Shown in pieces: positions 1 to 5,585 of a stretch of 5,585 nucleotides of DNA. A model generated the notes under the pieces. The model saw only the letters and a program-made list of their open reading frames with translations, did no database searches and had not been told where the DNA came from. The position numbers and the translations under genes are program-made. Source of the DNA: Chloroflexota bacterium (GTDB taxonomy: Bacteria; Chloroflexota; Limnocylindria; QHBO01). The first letter of the stretch is position 1; every line of letters starts with the position of its first letter. The stretch spans positions 1 through 5,585 of the forward strand of contig JAPSGM010000136.1 of the NCBI GenBank assembly GCA_031177555.1, in the 5' to 3' direction.

Positions 1-57
1 CCTGGACGCCCGCGCGGCGCCCTCGGACGGTCCCGTCCCGCCTGATGCGATCTCCAC
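1..57 (-). CDS. Possible N-terminus of a divergent gene (partial, product unknown)
   Basis: This is a tentative partial gene reading leftwards off the window edge. A minus-strand GTG at 57-55 opens a frame of 19 codons with no stop before the edge, beginning MEIASGGTGPSEG. Its main support is a strong Shine-Dalgarno sequence, GGAGGAGG (complement of 67-74), with 9 nt between the AGGAGG core and the GTG. Sixteen of the 19 codons end in G or C, as in the real genes here. A divergent start would also explain the short spacer before the plus-strand gene at 157. The stretch is too short to recognise a family, and an upstream in-frame ATG at 99-97 is an alternative start. A competing reading is a plus-strand frame open from base 2 to a TGA at 158-160; the two cannot both be right. 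Confidence 0.33.
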   Translation of the reverse strand, partial: MEIASGGTGPSEGAARASR

Positions 58-66
58 TGCCGCGGT

Positions 67-74
67 CCTCCTCC
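67..74 (-). promoter_or_regulatory. Candidate strong ribosome binding site for the divergent frame
   Basis: The plus strand reads CCTCCTCC, so the minus strand reads GGAGGAGG, a near-ideal anti-16S match. It lies 9 nt upstream of the minus-strand GTG at 57-55. This is the best Shine-Dalgarno match I noticed in the window, yet it serves no plus-strand gene. It could be chance in GC-rich DNA. Confidence 0.35.
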
Positions 75-121
75 GATGGCCGCCGTTCGACGCGTGCATC
101 GTACGGCGGTCTCGCAAGCGG

Positions 122-137
122 GAGTCGATGAGTCGAT
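122..137 (+). repeat. Perfect tandem 8-bp direct repeat (GAGTCGAT x2)
   Basis: Two abutting copies of GAGTCGAT occupy 122-129 and 130-137, 20-35 nt before the GTG start of the VCBS gene. The position would suit a regulator site or the 5' leader. Two copies of an 8-mer can also arise by chance or slippage, and no -35/-10 pair could be confidently assigned around it. Confidence 0.4.
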
Positions 138-156
138 GTGATTCAATGCTGCCGCC

Positions 157-1815
157 GTGAGTCGCCGCGCGCTGATCCTCGTCATCGTCCCGGTCGTCGT
201 CCTCGCGGCGTCGGCGCTCGGGGTGGCCGCCTTGTGGCGGGCGCCGACGGCGGCGGTCGCGCTGGGGGCGCCGCACTACGTTGAGGAGGCGGTGGCCGCT
301 GGACTGGTGCACGCTTACAGCGGCGACTTCACCTACTTCGTCGGCGGTGGCGTCGCCGCCCTGGACTGCGACGACGACGGGCAGCAGGACCTCTACCTTG
401 CAGGTGGCAGCCGGCCCGCGGCACTGTTCCGGAATGTCAGCCCGGTCGGCGGTGAGCTTCGCTTCGAGCGGATCGCATCACCGGTGACCGACCTCGGGCG
501 GGTCACCGGAGCGTACCCGCTCGACCTCGACGGCGATGGCCACACCGACCTCGTAGCGCTGCGCATCGGCCAGAACGTCCTCCTGCGCGGGCTCGGCGAC
601 TGCCGGTTCGAGCGCGCCAATGAGGAATGGGACTACGCCGGCGGAAACTCCTGGTCCACGGCGTTCAGCGCCACCTGGGACGACCCCGACGCGATGCCGA
701 CGCTAGCCTTCGGCAACTACCTCACGCTCGAGTCCGTCGAGGCGAGGACATACCAGTGTGACGACAACGAGATGCTGCGCCCGCGGACCGACAGACGCTC
801 GTATGCGTCACCCGCGCCGCTCACCCCCGGCTGGTGCCCACTCTCGATGCTCTTCAGCGATTGGGACCGATCGGGCCGGCGGGACCTGCGCGCCTCCAAC
901 GACCGGCATTACAACCGCGACGGCATCGAGCAGCTGTGGCGGATGGCGCCTGGTCGCGAGCCGAGCGCATGGACGGCCGACGACGGCTGGCAGCCGATGC
1001 GCCTCTTCGGCATGGGGATCGCCAGCCGCGACCTCACCGGCGACGGCTACCCCGAAGTGTTCCTCACCAACCAGGCCGACAACAAGCTGCAGACGCTCGC
1101 CGACGGTCCGGACCAGCCGCACTACCGAGACATCGCCATCGAGCGTCGAGTCACCGTGCACCACCCCTACGCCGGCGGTGATCCATTGCCTTCGACGGCC
1201 TGGCACGCGCAGTTCGAGGACGTGAACAATGACGGCTACGTCGACCTCTTCGTGGCGAAGGGCAACGTCGAGGCCCAGTCGGAGTACGCCATGAAAGATC
1301 CGAGCAACCTGCTCATCGGGCAGGCGGACGGCACCTTCGTGGAGGGAGCAGTGGATGCCGGGGTCGTCAGCTACCTCCGGGCACGCGGCGCTGCGCTCGT
1401 GGACCTGAACCTCGACGGCCTGCTCGACCTCGTCGTCGTGAACCGGCGTGAGAACGTGGGCCTGTGGCGGAACCTCGGCGTCGCCGACGGGATCGGAGAC
1501 GAGCCCACGGTCCACTGGCTCGCGGTGTGGCCGGTACAGGGCGGCGCGAACCGCGACGCAATCGGCGCCTGGGTGGAGGTACGCGCAGGCGCACGCATCT
1601 GGCGGGTGGAGCGGACCGTCGGCGGCGGCCATGTCTCGGGCCATTCGGGCCCGATCCACGTCGGGATCGGCTCCGCCCGCGAGGCCGAGGTCCGCGTCAT
1701 CTGGCCCGACGGCGAAGTGAGCACCTGGCACAGGGTCGACGCCGACGGATGGTTCGTGGTCGACCGTCAGGCCGGACGCGTGCGCGCTTGGGCGCCGGGA
1801 GAGGTCGCGCCGTGA
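157..1815 (+). CDS. CRTAC1-like secreted/anchored FG-GAP (VCBS) repeat protein with ASPIC/UnbV domain
   Basis: This 552-residue protein is probably extracytoplasmic. Residues 1-4 carry two arginines and 5-27 are hydrophobic, a signal peptide or membrane anchor; there is no lipobox cysteine. Six calcium-loop motifs of the D-x-[D/N]-x-[D/S]-G-x-x-[D/E] type start at D70, D123, D235, D292, D355 and D416. A degenerate seventh sits near D175 (DDPDAMPT, then FGNY), so spacing is about 52-63 residues throughout, which suggests a seven-bladed beta-propeller. Residues about 453-522 match the ASPIC/UnbV domain (NRDAIG at 465-470, VIWPDGE at 514-520). C71, C149, C201 and C227 could form disulfides. The start is GTG: the in-frame ATG at 136 is followed directly by TGA, and no later codon is better placed. 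No good Shine-Dalgarno precedes it. FG-GAP propellers usually bind ligands or surfaces; the substrate here is unknown, as is any link to the glycogen genes downstream. Confidence 0.9.
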   Translation: MSRRALILVIVPVVVLAASALGVAALWRAPTAAVALGAPHYVEEAVAAGLVHAYSGDFTYFVGGGVAALDCDDDGQQDLYLAGGSRPAALFRNVSPVGGELRFERIASPVTDLGRVTGAYPLDLDGDGHTDLVALRIGQNVLLRGLGDCRFERANEEWDYAGGNSWSTAFSATWDDPDAMPTLAFGNYLTLESVEARTYQCDDNEMLRPRTDRRSYASPAPLTPGWCPLSMLFSDWDRSGRRDLRASNDRHYNRDGIEQLWRMAPGREPSAWTADDGWQPMRLFGMGIASRDLTGDGYPEVFLTNQADNKLQTLADGPDQPHYRDIAIERRVTVHHPYAGGDPLPSTAWHAQFEDVNNDGYVDLFVAKGNVEAQSEYAMKDPSNLLIGQADGTFVEGAVDAGVVSYLRARGAALVDLNLDGLLDLVVVNRRENVGLWRNLGVADGIGDEPTVHWLAVWPVQGGANRDAIGAWVEVRAGARIWRVERTVGGGHVSGHSGPIHVGIGSAREAEVRVIWPDGEVSTWHRVDADGWFVVDRQAGRVRAWAPGEVAP

Positions 1816-1849
1816 ACCGACCGACGACTGGGGCGAAGACGCCGCCGGG

Positions 1850-2737
1850 ATGAGCGGCCCGCCAGAAGTCGTCCTGCGGTCCCGGGCGGTCGAGGTTTCG
1901 TTCCTGCCCGAGCTTGGCGGGCGGATCCATCGCCTCCGGGCCTTTGGCCACGACCTGCTGCGCACGCCCGATGATCCGGCCACGCATGGCGAGGACCCTT
2001 TCTTCTGGGGCGCTTATCCCATGGCGCCGTGGTGCAATCGGGCGCCCGCTGGCCGCGGCACTGTCGCGGGACGAGTCGTGGAGCTGGCCGCCAACTTCCC
2101 CGACGGCACCGCCATCCACGGCCTGGCGGCACGGCGTCCGTGGCAGGCTCGCGACGACGGCACGCTCGGACTCACGTGGAGCCGCGGTTCGGAATGGCCA
2201 TGGCCATTCGCGGTGCGCCTGGCGTTGGGCCTGCATGACGCGGAGCTGCAGCTGGACTACCGCCTCACGAACCTGGCCGATGAGCCGATGCCTGCCGGCC
2301 TCGGCCTGCACCCGTGGTTCCGAAGGCCAATCGAGCTGCGCGTCCCCGCTGCCGCGGCGTATGCGTCGAATGTCGCGTCCGCCGTCGATCCGCAGCGGGT
2401 GACGGGCGCGCATGACCTGCGCTCGCTCGGGGCACCGGCCGACGGCCTGGATGGGACGTGGACGGCCCTGGCCGAGCCCGCCATCGACCTGTCCTGGCCG
2501 ACGCTCGGTGTGCGGGCGACACTCGATGTGCGCAGCTCCGCCGGCACGGCCCTCGTGGCGGTCGCATGCCCGGAGGGAATCGAGGCCGTCGCGATCGAGC
2601 CCCAGACCCATGGCCCGGACCCCTTCCGCCGCTTGGCGGCGGGCGAGCCGGATGCGCCGGTCGTGCTGGCTCCGGGAGCCGACCTGCGGCTCCGCCTGCG
2701 CCTGCGGCTCGCCCTCGCACGGGACTTGCGGGAGTAG
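1850..2737 (+). CDS. Aldose 1-epimerase (mutarotase, GalM-like)
   Basis: This 295-residue protein belongs to the aldose 1-epimerase family, which interconverts the alpha and beta anomers of free aldoses such as glucose or galactose in the cytoplasm. The family landmarks appear in order: PMAPWCNR (57-64; R64 matches the substrate-binding arginine), IHG (H90), GLHPWF (H154, the catalytic histidine) and the IEPQT segment (E250, the catalytic glutamate). D201 in LDGTWTAL probably matches the substrate-binding aspartate. It is shorter than E. coli GalM (about 346 residues), as many members of the wider COG2017 group are. The C-terminus ends in an alternating Leu-Arg strand. The ATG at 1850 is the only standard start in the open frame after the preceding gene, 34 nt downstream of it; its Shine-Dalgarno is weak. 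The stop overlaps the glgB ribosome binding site, implying an operon. The sugar specificity cannot be told from sequence, so I give no symbol. Confidence 0.92.
   Translation: MSGPPEVVLRSRAVEVSFLPELGGRIHRLRAFGHDLLRTPDDPATHGEDPFFWGAYPMAPWCNRAPAGRGTVAGRVVELAANFPDGTAIHGLAARRPWQARDDGTLGLTWSRGSEWPWPFAVRLALGLHDAELQLDYRLTNLADEPMPAGLGLHPWFRRPIELRVPAAAAYASNVASAVDPQRVTGAHDLRSLGAPADGLDGTWTALAEPAIDLSWPTLGVRATLDVRSSAGTALVAVACPEGIEAVAIEPQTHGPDPFRRLAAGEPDAPVVLAPGADLRLRLRLRLALARDLRE
2683..2718 (+). repeat. Low-complexity CTSCGS run coding an (LR)n tail
   Basis: Near the end of the epimerase, CCTGCGGCTC occurs at 2683-2692 and again at 2701-2710, an 18-bp period. It encodes alternating Leu and Arg (residues about 279-287). 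The family ends in a beta-strand after the APG turn, so an alternating pattern fits the fold. The nucleotide repeat is probably a by-product of codon bias. Confidence 0.5.
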
Positions 2738-2740
2738 GAG
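2736..2740 (+). promoter_or_regulatory. Ribosome binding site of glgB, overlapping the epimerase stop codon
   Basis: AGGAG lies 5 nt before the ATG at 2746 and shares two bases with the TAG stop (2735-2737) of the epimerase gene. It decides the glgB start: the alternative GTG at 2758 would be 17 nt away, too far, and the open frame upstream back to 2458 overlaps the epimerase. The layout is typical of translational coupling. Confidence 0.8.
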
Positions 2741-2745
2741 CGGGT

Positions 2746-4947
2746 ATGGTCCAACCTGTGACGCAAACCGAGCTGGCTCCCCTTCCCGCCGACCGCGAGC
2801 GGCTGGCGCGCGGCGAGCACCACGATCCGCATTCCGTCCTGGGCGCACACGCCGCGGCCGACGGCACGGTCGTGCGCGCCTTCCATCCCGACGCCGCGGG
2901 CGTGCAGCTCCTGCCAGCCGACGGCGCGCCGGTCACCATGCAGCCCCTCGACCATGGCCTGTGGGCCGCCTTCCTGCCCGGCACGGATCTGCCGCTCGAC
3001 TACCGGCTGCGCTTCCGCTTCGCCGACGGGGAGGACTGGGAGCGCGACGATCCCTACCGTTTCCTGCCGACGCTCGGTGAACTGGACCTGCACCTCATCG
3101 GCGAGGGCAGCCACGAGCGGCTGTGGGAGGTGCTGGGCGCTCACCCCCGCACGATGGCCGACACGGCCGGTGTGGCCTTCGCAGTGTGGGCGCCGAACGC
3201 GCGCAGCGTGCGCATCGTGGGCGACTTCGACCGCTGGGACGGGCGCCTCTTTCCGATGCGCTCGCTCGGGGCCAGCGGGGTGTGGGAGCTGTTCGTCCCC
3301 AGCATCGGCCCCGGCGAGCTGTACAAGTACGAGATCCTGGGTCGCGACGGAACGCTGCGCCTCAAGGCCGATCCGCTCGCCTTCAGCATGCAGGTGCGAC
3401 CCGAGACCGCCTCCCGGGTCTGGGACCTGGAGGCGGACGCCGTCCACTGGACCGACCAGGCATGGATGGACGAGCGCGCGGCACACGATCCGTATCGGTC
3501 TCCGATGGCCATCTACGAGGTGCACCTGGGGTCGTGGATGCGCAACCCGGACGGGTCGTGGCTGGGCTACCGGCAGGCGGGCGAGAAGCTGGCGGAGCAT
3601 TGCCACCGCTTCGGATTCACCCACGTCGAGCTGCTGCCGGTGGCCGAGCACCCCTTCGACGGCTCGTGGGGCTACCAGGTCACCGGCTACTACGCGCCGA
3701 CGGCGCGCTTCGGCTCGCCCGATGACTTCCGGTCCATGGTCGACGCGCTGCATAACGCCGGCATCGGGGTCATCGTGGACTGGGTGCCCGCCCACTTCCC
3801 GACCGACGACTTCGCCCTGCGCCGCTTCGACGGCACGCCGCTGTACGAGCATCCCGACCCGCAGCGCGGCGAGCACCCGGACTGGGGGACGCTCATCTTC
3901 GACTTCGGCCGCCCCGAGGTGCGCAACTTCCTGGTGGCCAATGCCCTGTTCTGGCTGGACCGCTACCACGTCGACGGGCTGCGGGTCGATGCGGTGGCCT
4001 CGATGCTCTACCTCGACTACTCGCGCGAGGAGGGCGAGTGGACCCCGAACCGCTACGGGGGCAACGAGAACCTCGACGCCATCGCCTTCCTGCGTGAGGT
4101 CAACGAGAAGGTTTACGGCCGCTACCCCGGCGCGGTGACCATCGCCGAGGAGTCGACCGCCTTCCCCGGCGTCTCGCGGCCCACCTACCTGGGCGGCTTG
4201 GGCTTCGGCTTCAAGTGGGACATGGGCTGGATGCACGACACGCTGGCCTACTTCGGCGAGGACCCGGTGCACCGGCGCTTCCACCACGACAAGCTCACCT
4301 TCCGCGGCCTGTACATGCGCACCGAGCACTTCGTGCTGCCCCTCTCGCACGACGAAGTGGTGCACGGCAAGGGCTCGCTGCTGGGCAAGATGCCCGGCGA
4401 CGAGTGGCAGCGCTTCGCCAACCTGCGCACGCTGCTGGCCGAGATGTACACCCAGCCGGGCAAGAAGCTGCTGTTCATGGGGATCGAGCTGGCCGACGAG
4501 CAGGAGTGGGACCACGACCGGCCGCTGGCCTGGGAGATCGGTGAGTCGGGCCTGCGCGAGGCCCTCGGGCGCTACCTGGCTGACCTCGGGGCGCTGTACC
4601 GATCCACGCCGGCGCTGTGGGCGGCCGAGCCGGAGCCGGAGACCTTCGCCTGGATCGATGCCAGCGACGTGGAGGCATCGGTCTATTCCTACATCAGGCG
4701 CGCCGGCGACGAGGTCGTGGTGGTGGTCCTGAACATGACGCCGGTGCCACGGCATGGGTACCGCCTCGGGCTTCCCGCCGCCGGCCGCTGGGTGGAGGCC
4801 CTGAACAGCGACTCGGAGCACTACGGCGGCTCGAACCTGGGCAACCTGGGCGGCCTCGTCGCCGAGGACGAGAGCTGGCACGGGCAGCCGGCGTCGGCGT
4901 CGCTGACGCTGCCGCCGCTAGCTGCGCTCATCCTGCGGCCGGCCTAG
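2746..4947 (+). CDS. glgB: 1,4-alpha-glucan branching enzyme GlgB (GH13)
   Basis: This is a complete 733-residue glycogen branching enzyme (E. coli GlgB is 728). It cuts an alpha-1,4 glucan chain and re-attaches the fragment through an alpha-1,6 bond, creating glycogen branches in the cytoplasm. An N-terminal early-set domain (about 20-115; DPHSVLG at 27-33, DDPYRF at 101-106) is followed by CBM48 (about 140-225; FAVWAPNARSV, GDFDRWDG), the (beta/alpha)8 catalytic barrel (about 260-620) and a C-terminal beta domain (about 630-731). All GH13 active-site residues are present: Y310, D345 and H350 (DWVPAHF), R413 and the nucleophile D415 (GLRVDAVASM), acid/base E468 (AEES), H535 and D536 (LSHDEVVHG). 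They sit exactly ten positions after their E. coli counterparts. An unusual segment is MGIELADEQEWDHD at 578-591, where E. coli has MGNEFAQGREWNHD. The start is ATG 2746, 8 nt after the epimerase stop, with AGGAG in front. It is probably co-expressed with the epimerase. Confidence 0.98.
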   Translation: MVQPVTQTELAPLPADRERLARGEHHDPHSVLGAHAAADGTVVRAFHPDAAGVQLLPADGAPVTMQPLDHGLWAAFLPGTDLPLDYRLRFRFADGEDWERDDPYRFLPTLGELDLHLIGEGSHERLWEVLGAHPRTMADTAGVAFAVWAPNARSVRIVGDFDRWDGRLFPMRSLGASGVWELFVPSIGPGELYKYEILGRDGTLRLKADPLAFSMQVRPETASRVWDLEADAVHWTDQAWMDERAAHDPYRSPMAIYEVHLGSWMRNPDGSWLGYRQAGEKLAEHCHRFGFTHVELLPVAEHPFDGSWGYQVTGYYAPTARFGSPDDFRSMVDALHNAGIGVIVDWVPAHFPTDDFALRRFDGTPLYEHPDPQRGEHPDWGTLIFDFGRPEVRNFLVANALFWLDRYHVDGLRVDAVASMLYLDYSREEGEWTPNRYGGNENLDAIAFLREVNEKVYGRYPGAVTIAEESTAFPGVSRPTYLGGLGFGFKWDMGWMHDTLAYFGEDPVHRRFHHDKLTFRGLYMRTEHFVLPLSHDEVVHGKGSLLGKMPGDEWQRFANLRTLLAEMYTQPGKKLLFMGIELADEQEWDHDRPLAWEIGESGLREALGRYLADLGALYRSTPALWAAEPEPETFAWIDASDVEASVYSYIRRAGDEVVVVVLNMTPVPRHGYRLGLPAAGRWVEALNSDSEHYGGSNLGNLGGLVAEDESWHGQPASASLTLPPLAALILRPA

Positions 4948-4989
4948 CGGGGATCGCCGCATGCCCGCCCGGAGCCGTTGACGTCTCCC

Positions 4990-5008
4990 TCAGCCAGCGG
5001 GCGGCTGA
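4990..5008 (+). terminator. Weak candidate terminator hairpin after glgB
   Basis: TCAGCC (4990-4995) and GGCTGA (5003-5008) form a 6-bp perfect stem around a 7-nt loop, 42 nt after the glgB stop codon. No T-run follows, so intrinsic termination is doubtful. The position between convergent genes is the main argument in favour. Confidence 0.25.
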
Positions 5009-5071
5009 CCGACCACGGAGCGCGGTTCGCATCGGTGTGAGGCTGCCCTCCGTCGCCCTTTCAGCCAGCCA

Positions 5072-5087
5072 CCGGCCGGTCGGCCAG
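5072..5087 (-). terminator. Weak candidate terminator hairpin after malQ
   Basis: Read on the minus strand, CTGGCC (5087-5082), loop GACC and GGCCGG (5077-5072) form a 6-bp stem with one G-U pair, about 45 nt after the malQ stop codon. No U-run follows on this strand. The plus-strand version is weaker because the wobble becomes an A-C mismatch. Confidence 0.2.
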
Positions 5088-5131
5088 GGAAGCGGCGCAG
5101 CTCGTCGCCGCACAGGTGCTCGCCGGTCGGT

Positions 5132-5585
5132 TCAGCCGCGGGCTGGCTGGGCGCGGGGACGCGCCGCCGGGCGCTGCAGCGCCGTCGCCAGCCGCTCGAC
5201 GAACGGATCGGTGACGAGCGCCTCCAGCGGGATGGGCAGCGGGATCGACCAGTTCGGATGCTCCTGCGCGGTGCCGGGCAGGTTCGGCCGTTGCTCCACG
5301 CGCAGGGCGTCCTCCAGCGTGGCGCTGACCAGCAGCGAGGGGGACGCGGCCAGCGTCGCGTGCAGCCGCAGCACCACCTCGTCCACCCCGGCGTCCGCGC
5401 GCACGTCGGCCACGCGGCGGACGCGGTCGCGCAGCCTCGCCAGGCGGGCCGCGTCGGGCGCCAGGCCGGCATGGCGCTGGGCATCCAGGTCGGTGCCGTG
5501 CCACAGCCCCGCCACGGTCGGCAGGTCGTGGGTCGTGACCGCGCCCAGCGAGCCGCGCGGGTAGCGGCCCGGGGCCACGCGCTCG
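5132..5585 (-). CDS. malQ: 4-alpha-glucanotransferase MalQ (amylomaltase, GH77), C-terminal part
   Basis: This is the C-terminal end, about 150 residues, of a gene that begins beyond the right edge. MalQ transfers maltodextrin segments between alpha-1,4 glucans, recycling short chains released in glycogen or maltose breakdown. The visible part starts just before YPRGSLGAVTTHDLPT, which matches the same stretch in E. coli MalQ (YPRESMAVATTHDLPT); its His-Asp pair (codons at 5525-5530) is the conserved GH77 region holding the third catalytic carboxylate. Further on, LEDALRVEQRPNLPGT and EHPNW match the conserved C-terminal block of the family. The stop is TGA at 5134-5132, and the last 20 or so residues are Arg/Ala/Pro-rich. 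A GTG at 5578-5576 is an internal valine, not the start, because the frame stays open and homologous upstream of it. The gene converges on glgB, so it has its own promoter outside the window. The catalytic nucleophile and acid/base regions are not in view. Confidence 0.93.
   Translation of the reverse strand, partial: ERVAPGRYPRGSLGAVTTHDLPTVAGLWHGTDLDAQRHAGLAPDAARLARLRDRVRRVADVRADAGVDEVVLRLHATLAASPSLLVSATLEDALRVEQRPNLPGTAQEHPNWSIPLPIPLEALVTDPFVERLATALQRPAARPRAQPARG

Larger units (their letters stand above)
4948..5131. other. Convergent intergenic region between glgB and malQ
   Basis: These 184 nt separate the two converging stop codons. I see no convincing gene here: minus-strand frames running through it are shadow extensions of the malQ region in other frames. 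It holds small GC-rich hairpins (4990-5008, 5072-5087) and the palindrome ACCGGCCGGT (5071-5080). It has no T-run typical of intrinsic terminators. Transcripts from both sides presumably end here, perhaps by Rho. Confidence 0.6.

Noticed and set aside
808..1983. Minus-strand open frame of 391 codons opposite the VCBS gene
   Set aside because: It is antisense to a clear repeat protein, and the translation has low-complexity composition and no family resemblance.
2458..2745. N-terminal extension of glgB back to 2458
   Set aside because: It lies inside the epimerase gene, lacks a ribosome binding site and adds 96 residues absent from the E. coli GlgB pattern.
1697..2848. Minus-strand open frame of 383 codons opposite the epimerase
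   Set aside because: It is an Arg/Ala/Gly-rich shadow of the plus-strand genes, spanning three of them without a matching start or ribosome binding site.
2954..4138. Plus-strand open frame of 394 codons inside glgB in another frame
   Set aside because: The translation is Arg/Ser/Thr-rich and typical of out-of-frame GC-rich DNA; glgB fully explains the region.
2257..4881. Very long minus-strand open frame (874 codons) opposite glgB
   Set aside because: It mirrors the GC-rich codon structure of glgB and the epimerase. Its translation is Val/Ala/Arg/Gln/His-rich with no recognisable domain, while the plus strand encodes a complete enzyme with all catalytic residues.
4937..4944. GGCCGGCC palindrome at the glgB stop as a terminator or restriction-type signal
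   Set aside because: It is a short GC palindrome inside the last codons, encoding Arg-Pro-Ala; expected by chance at this base composition.
4990..5504. Two minus-strand frames (4990-5484 and 5061-5504) as alternative genes
   Set aside because: They overlap the MalQ frame, which has the recognisable THDLPT, NLPGT and EHPNW motifs. The alternatives are Arg/Pro/Trp-rich shadows.
4617..5564. Plus-strand open frame of 315 codons overlapping the end of glgB and antisense to malQ
   Set aside because: Its first part is out of frame with glgB and its last part is opposite conserved MalQ motifs; the composition is Arg/Ala/Ser-rich with no domain.

Overview
This is a high-GC window (roughly 70% by eye, strong G/C bias at third codon positions). 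It looks like ordinary chromosomal carbohydrate-metabolism DNA from a GC-rich bacterium. Actinomycetota or Chloroflexota would fit, but no marker here settles the phylum. There is no sign of mobile elements, CRISPR arrays, tRNA or rRNA.

Layout. Bases 1-156 are a leader region. It may hold the first codons of a divergent minus-strand gene, shown by a strong Shine-Dalgarno 9 nt before a GTG, and it has a tandem 8-bp repeat. A secreted or membrane-anchored CRTAC1-like protein follows (157-1815, +), with a seven-repeat FG-GAP/VCBS propeller and a C-terminal ASPIC/UnbV domain. Next, 34 nt downstream, is an aldose 1-epimerase (1850-2737, +). Eight nt after its stop comes a full-length glycogen branching enzyme GlgB (2746-4947, +), whose ribosome binding site overlaps the epimerase stop codon. 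After a 184-nt convergent gap, the C-terminal part of a 4-alpha-glucanotransferase (MalQ, GH77) lies on the minus strand and runs off the right edge (5132-5585).

How the genes fit together. GlgB places alpha-1,6 branches in glycogen, MalQ disproportionates malto-oligosaccharides, and the mutarotase interconverts the alpha and beta anomers of free sugars. Together they suggest a glycogen/maltodextrin locus. The epimerase and glgB look translationally coupled; MalQ is transcribed towards them from a separate promoter outside the window. The VCBS/ASPIC protein has no evident role in glycogen metabolism and may simply share the transcript.

I found no convincing undescribed system. The observations most worth a second look are the possible divergent gene at the left edge, the well-preserved CRTAC1-like subfamily protein, a variant motif in GlgB, and a 71-bp-spaced stop-containing hexamer between glgB and malQ.
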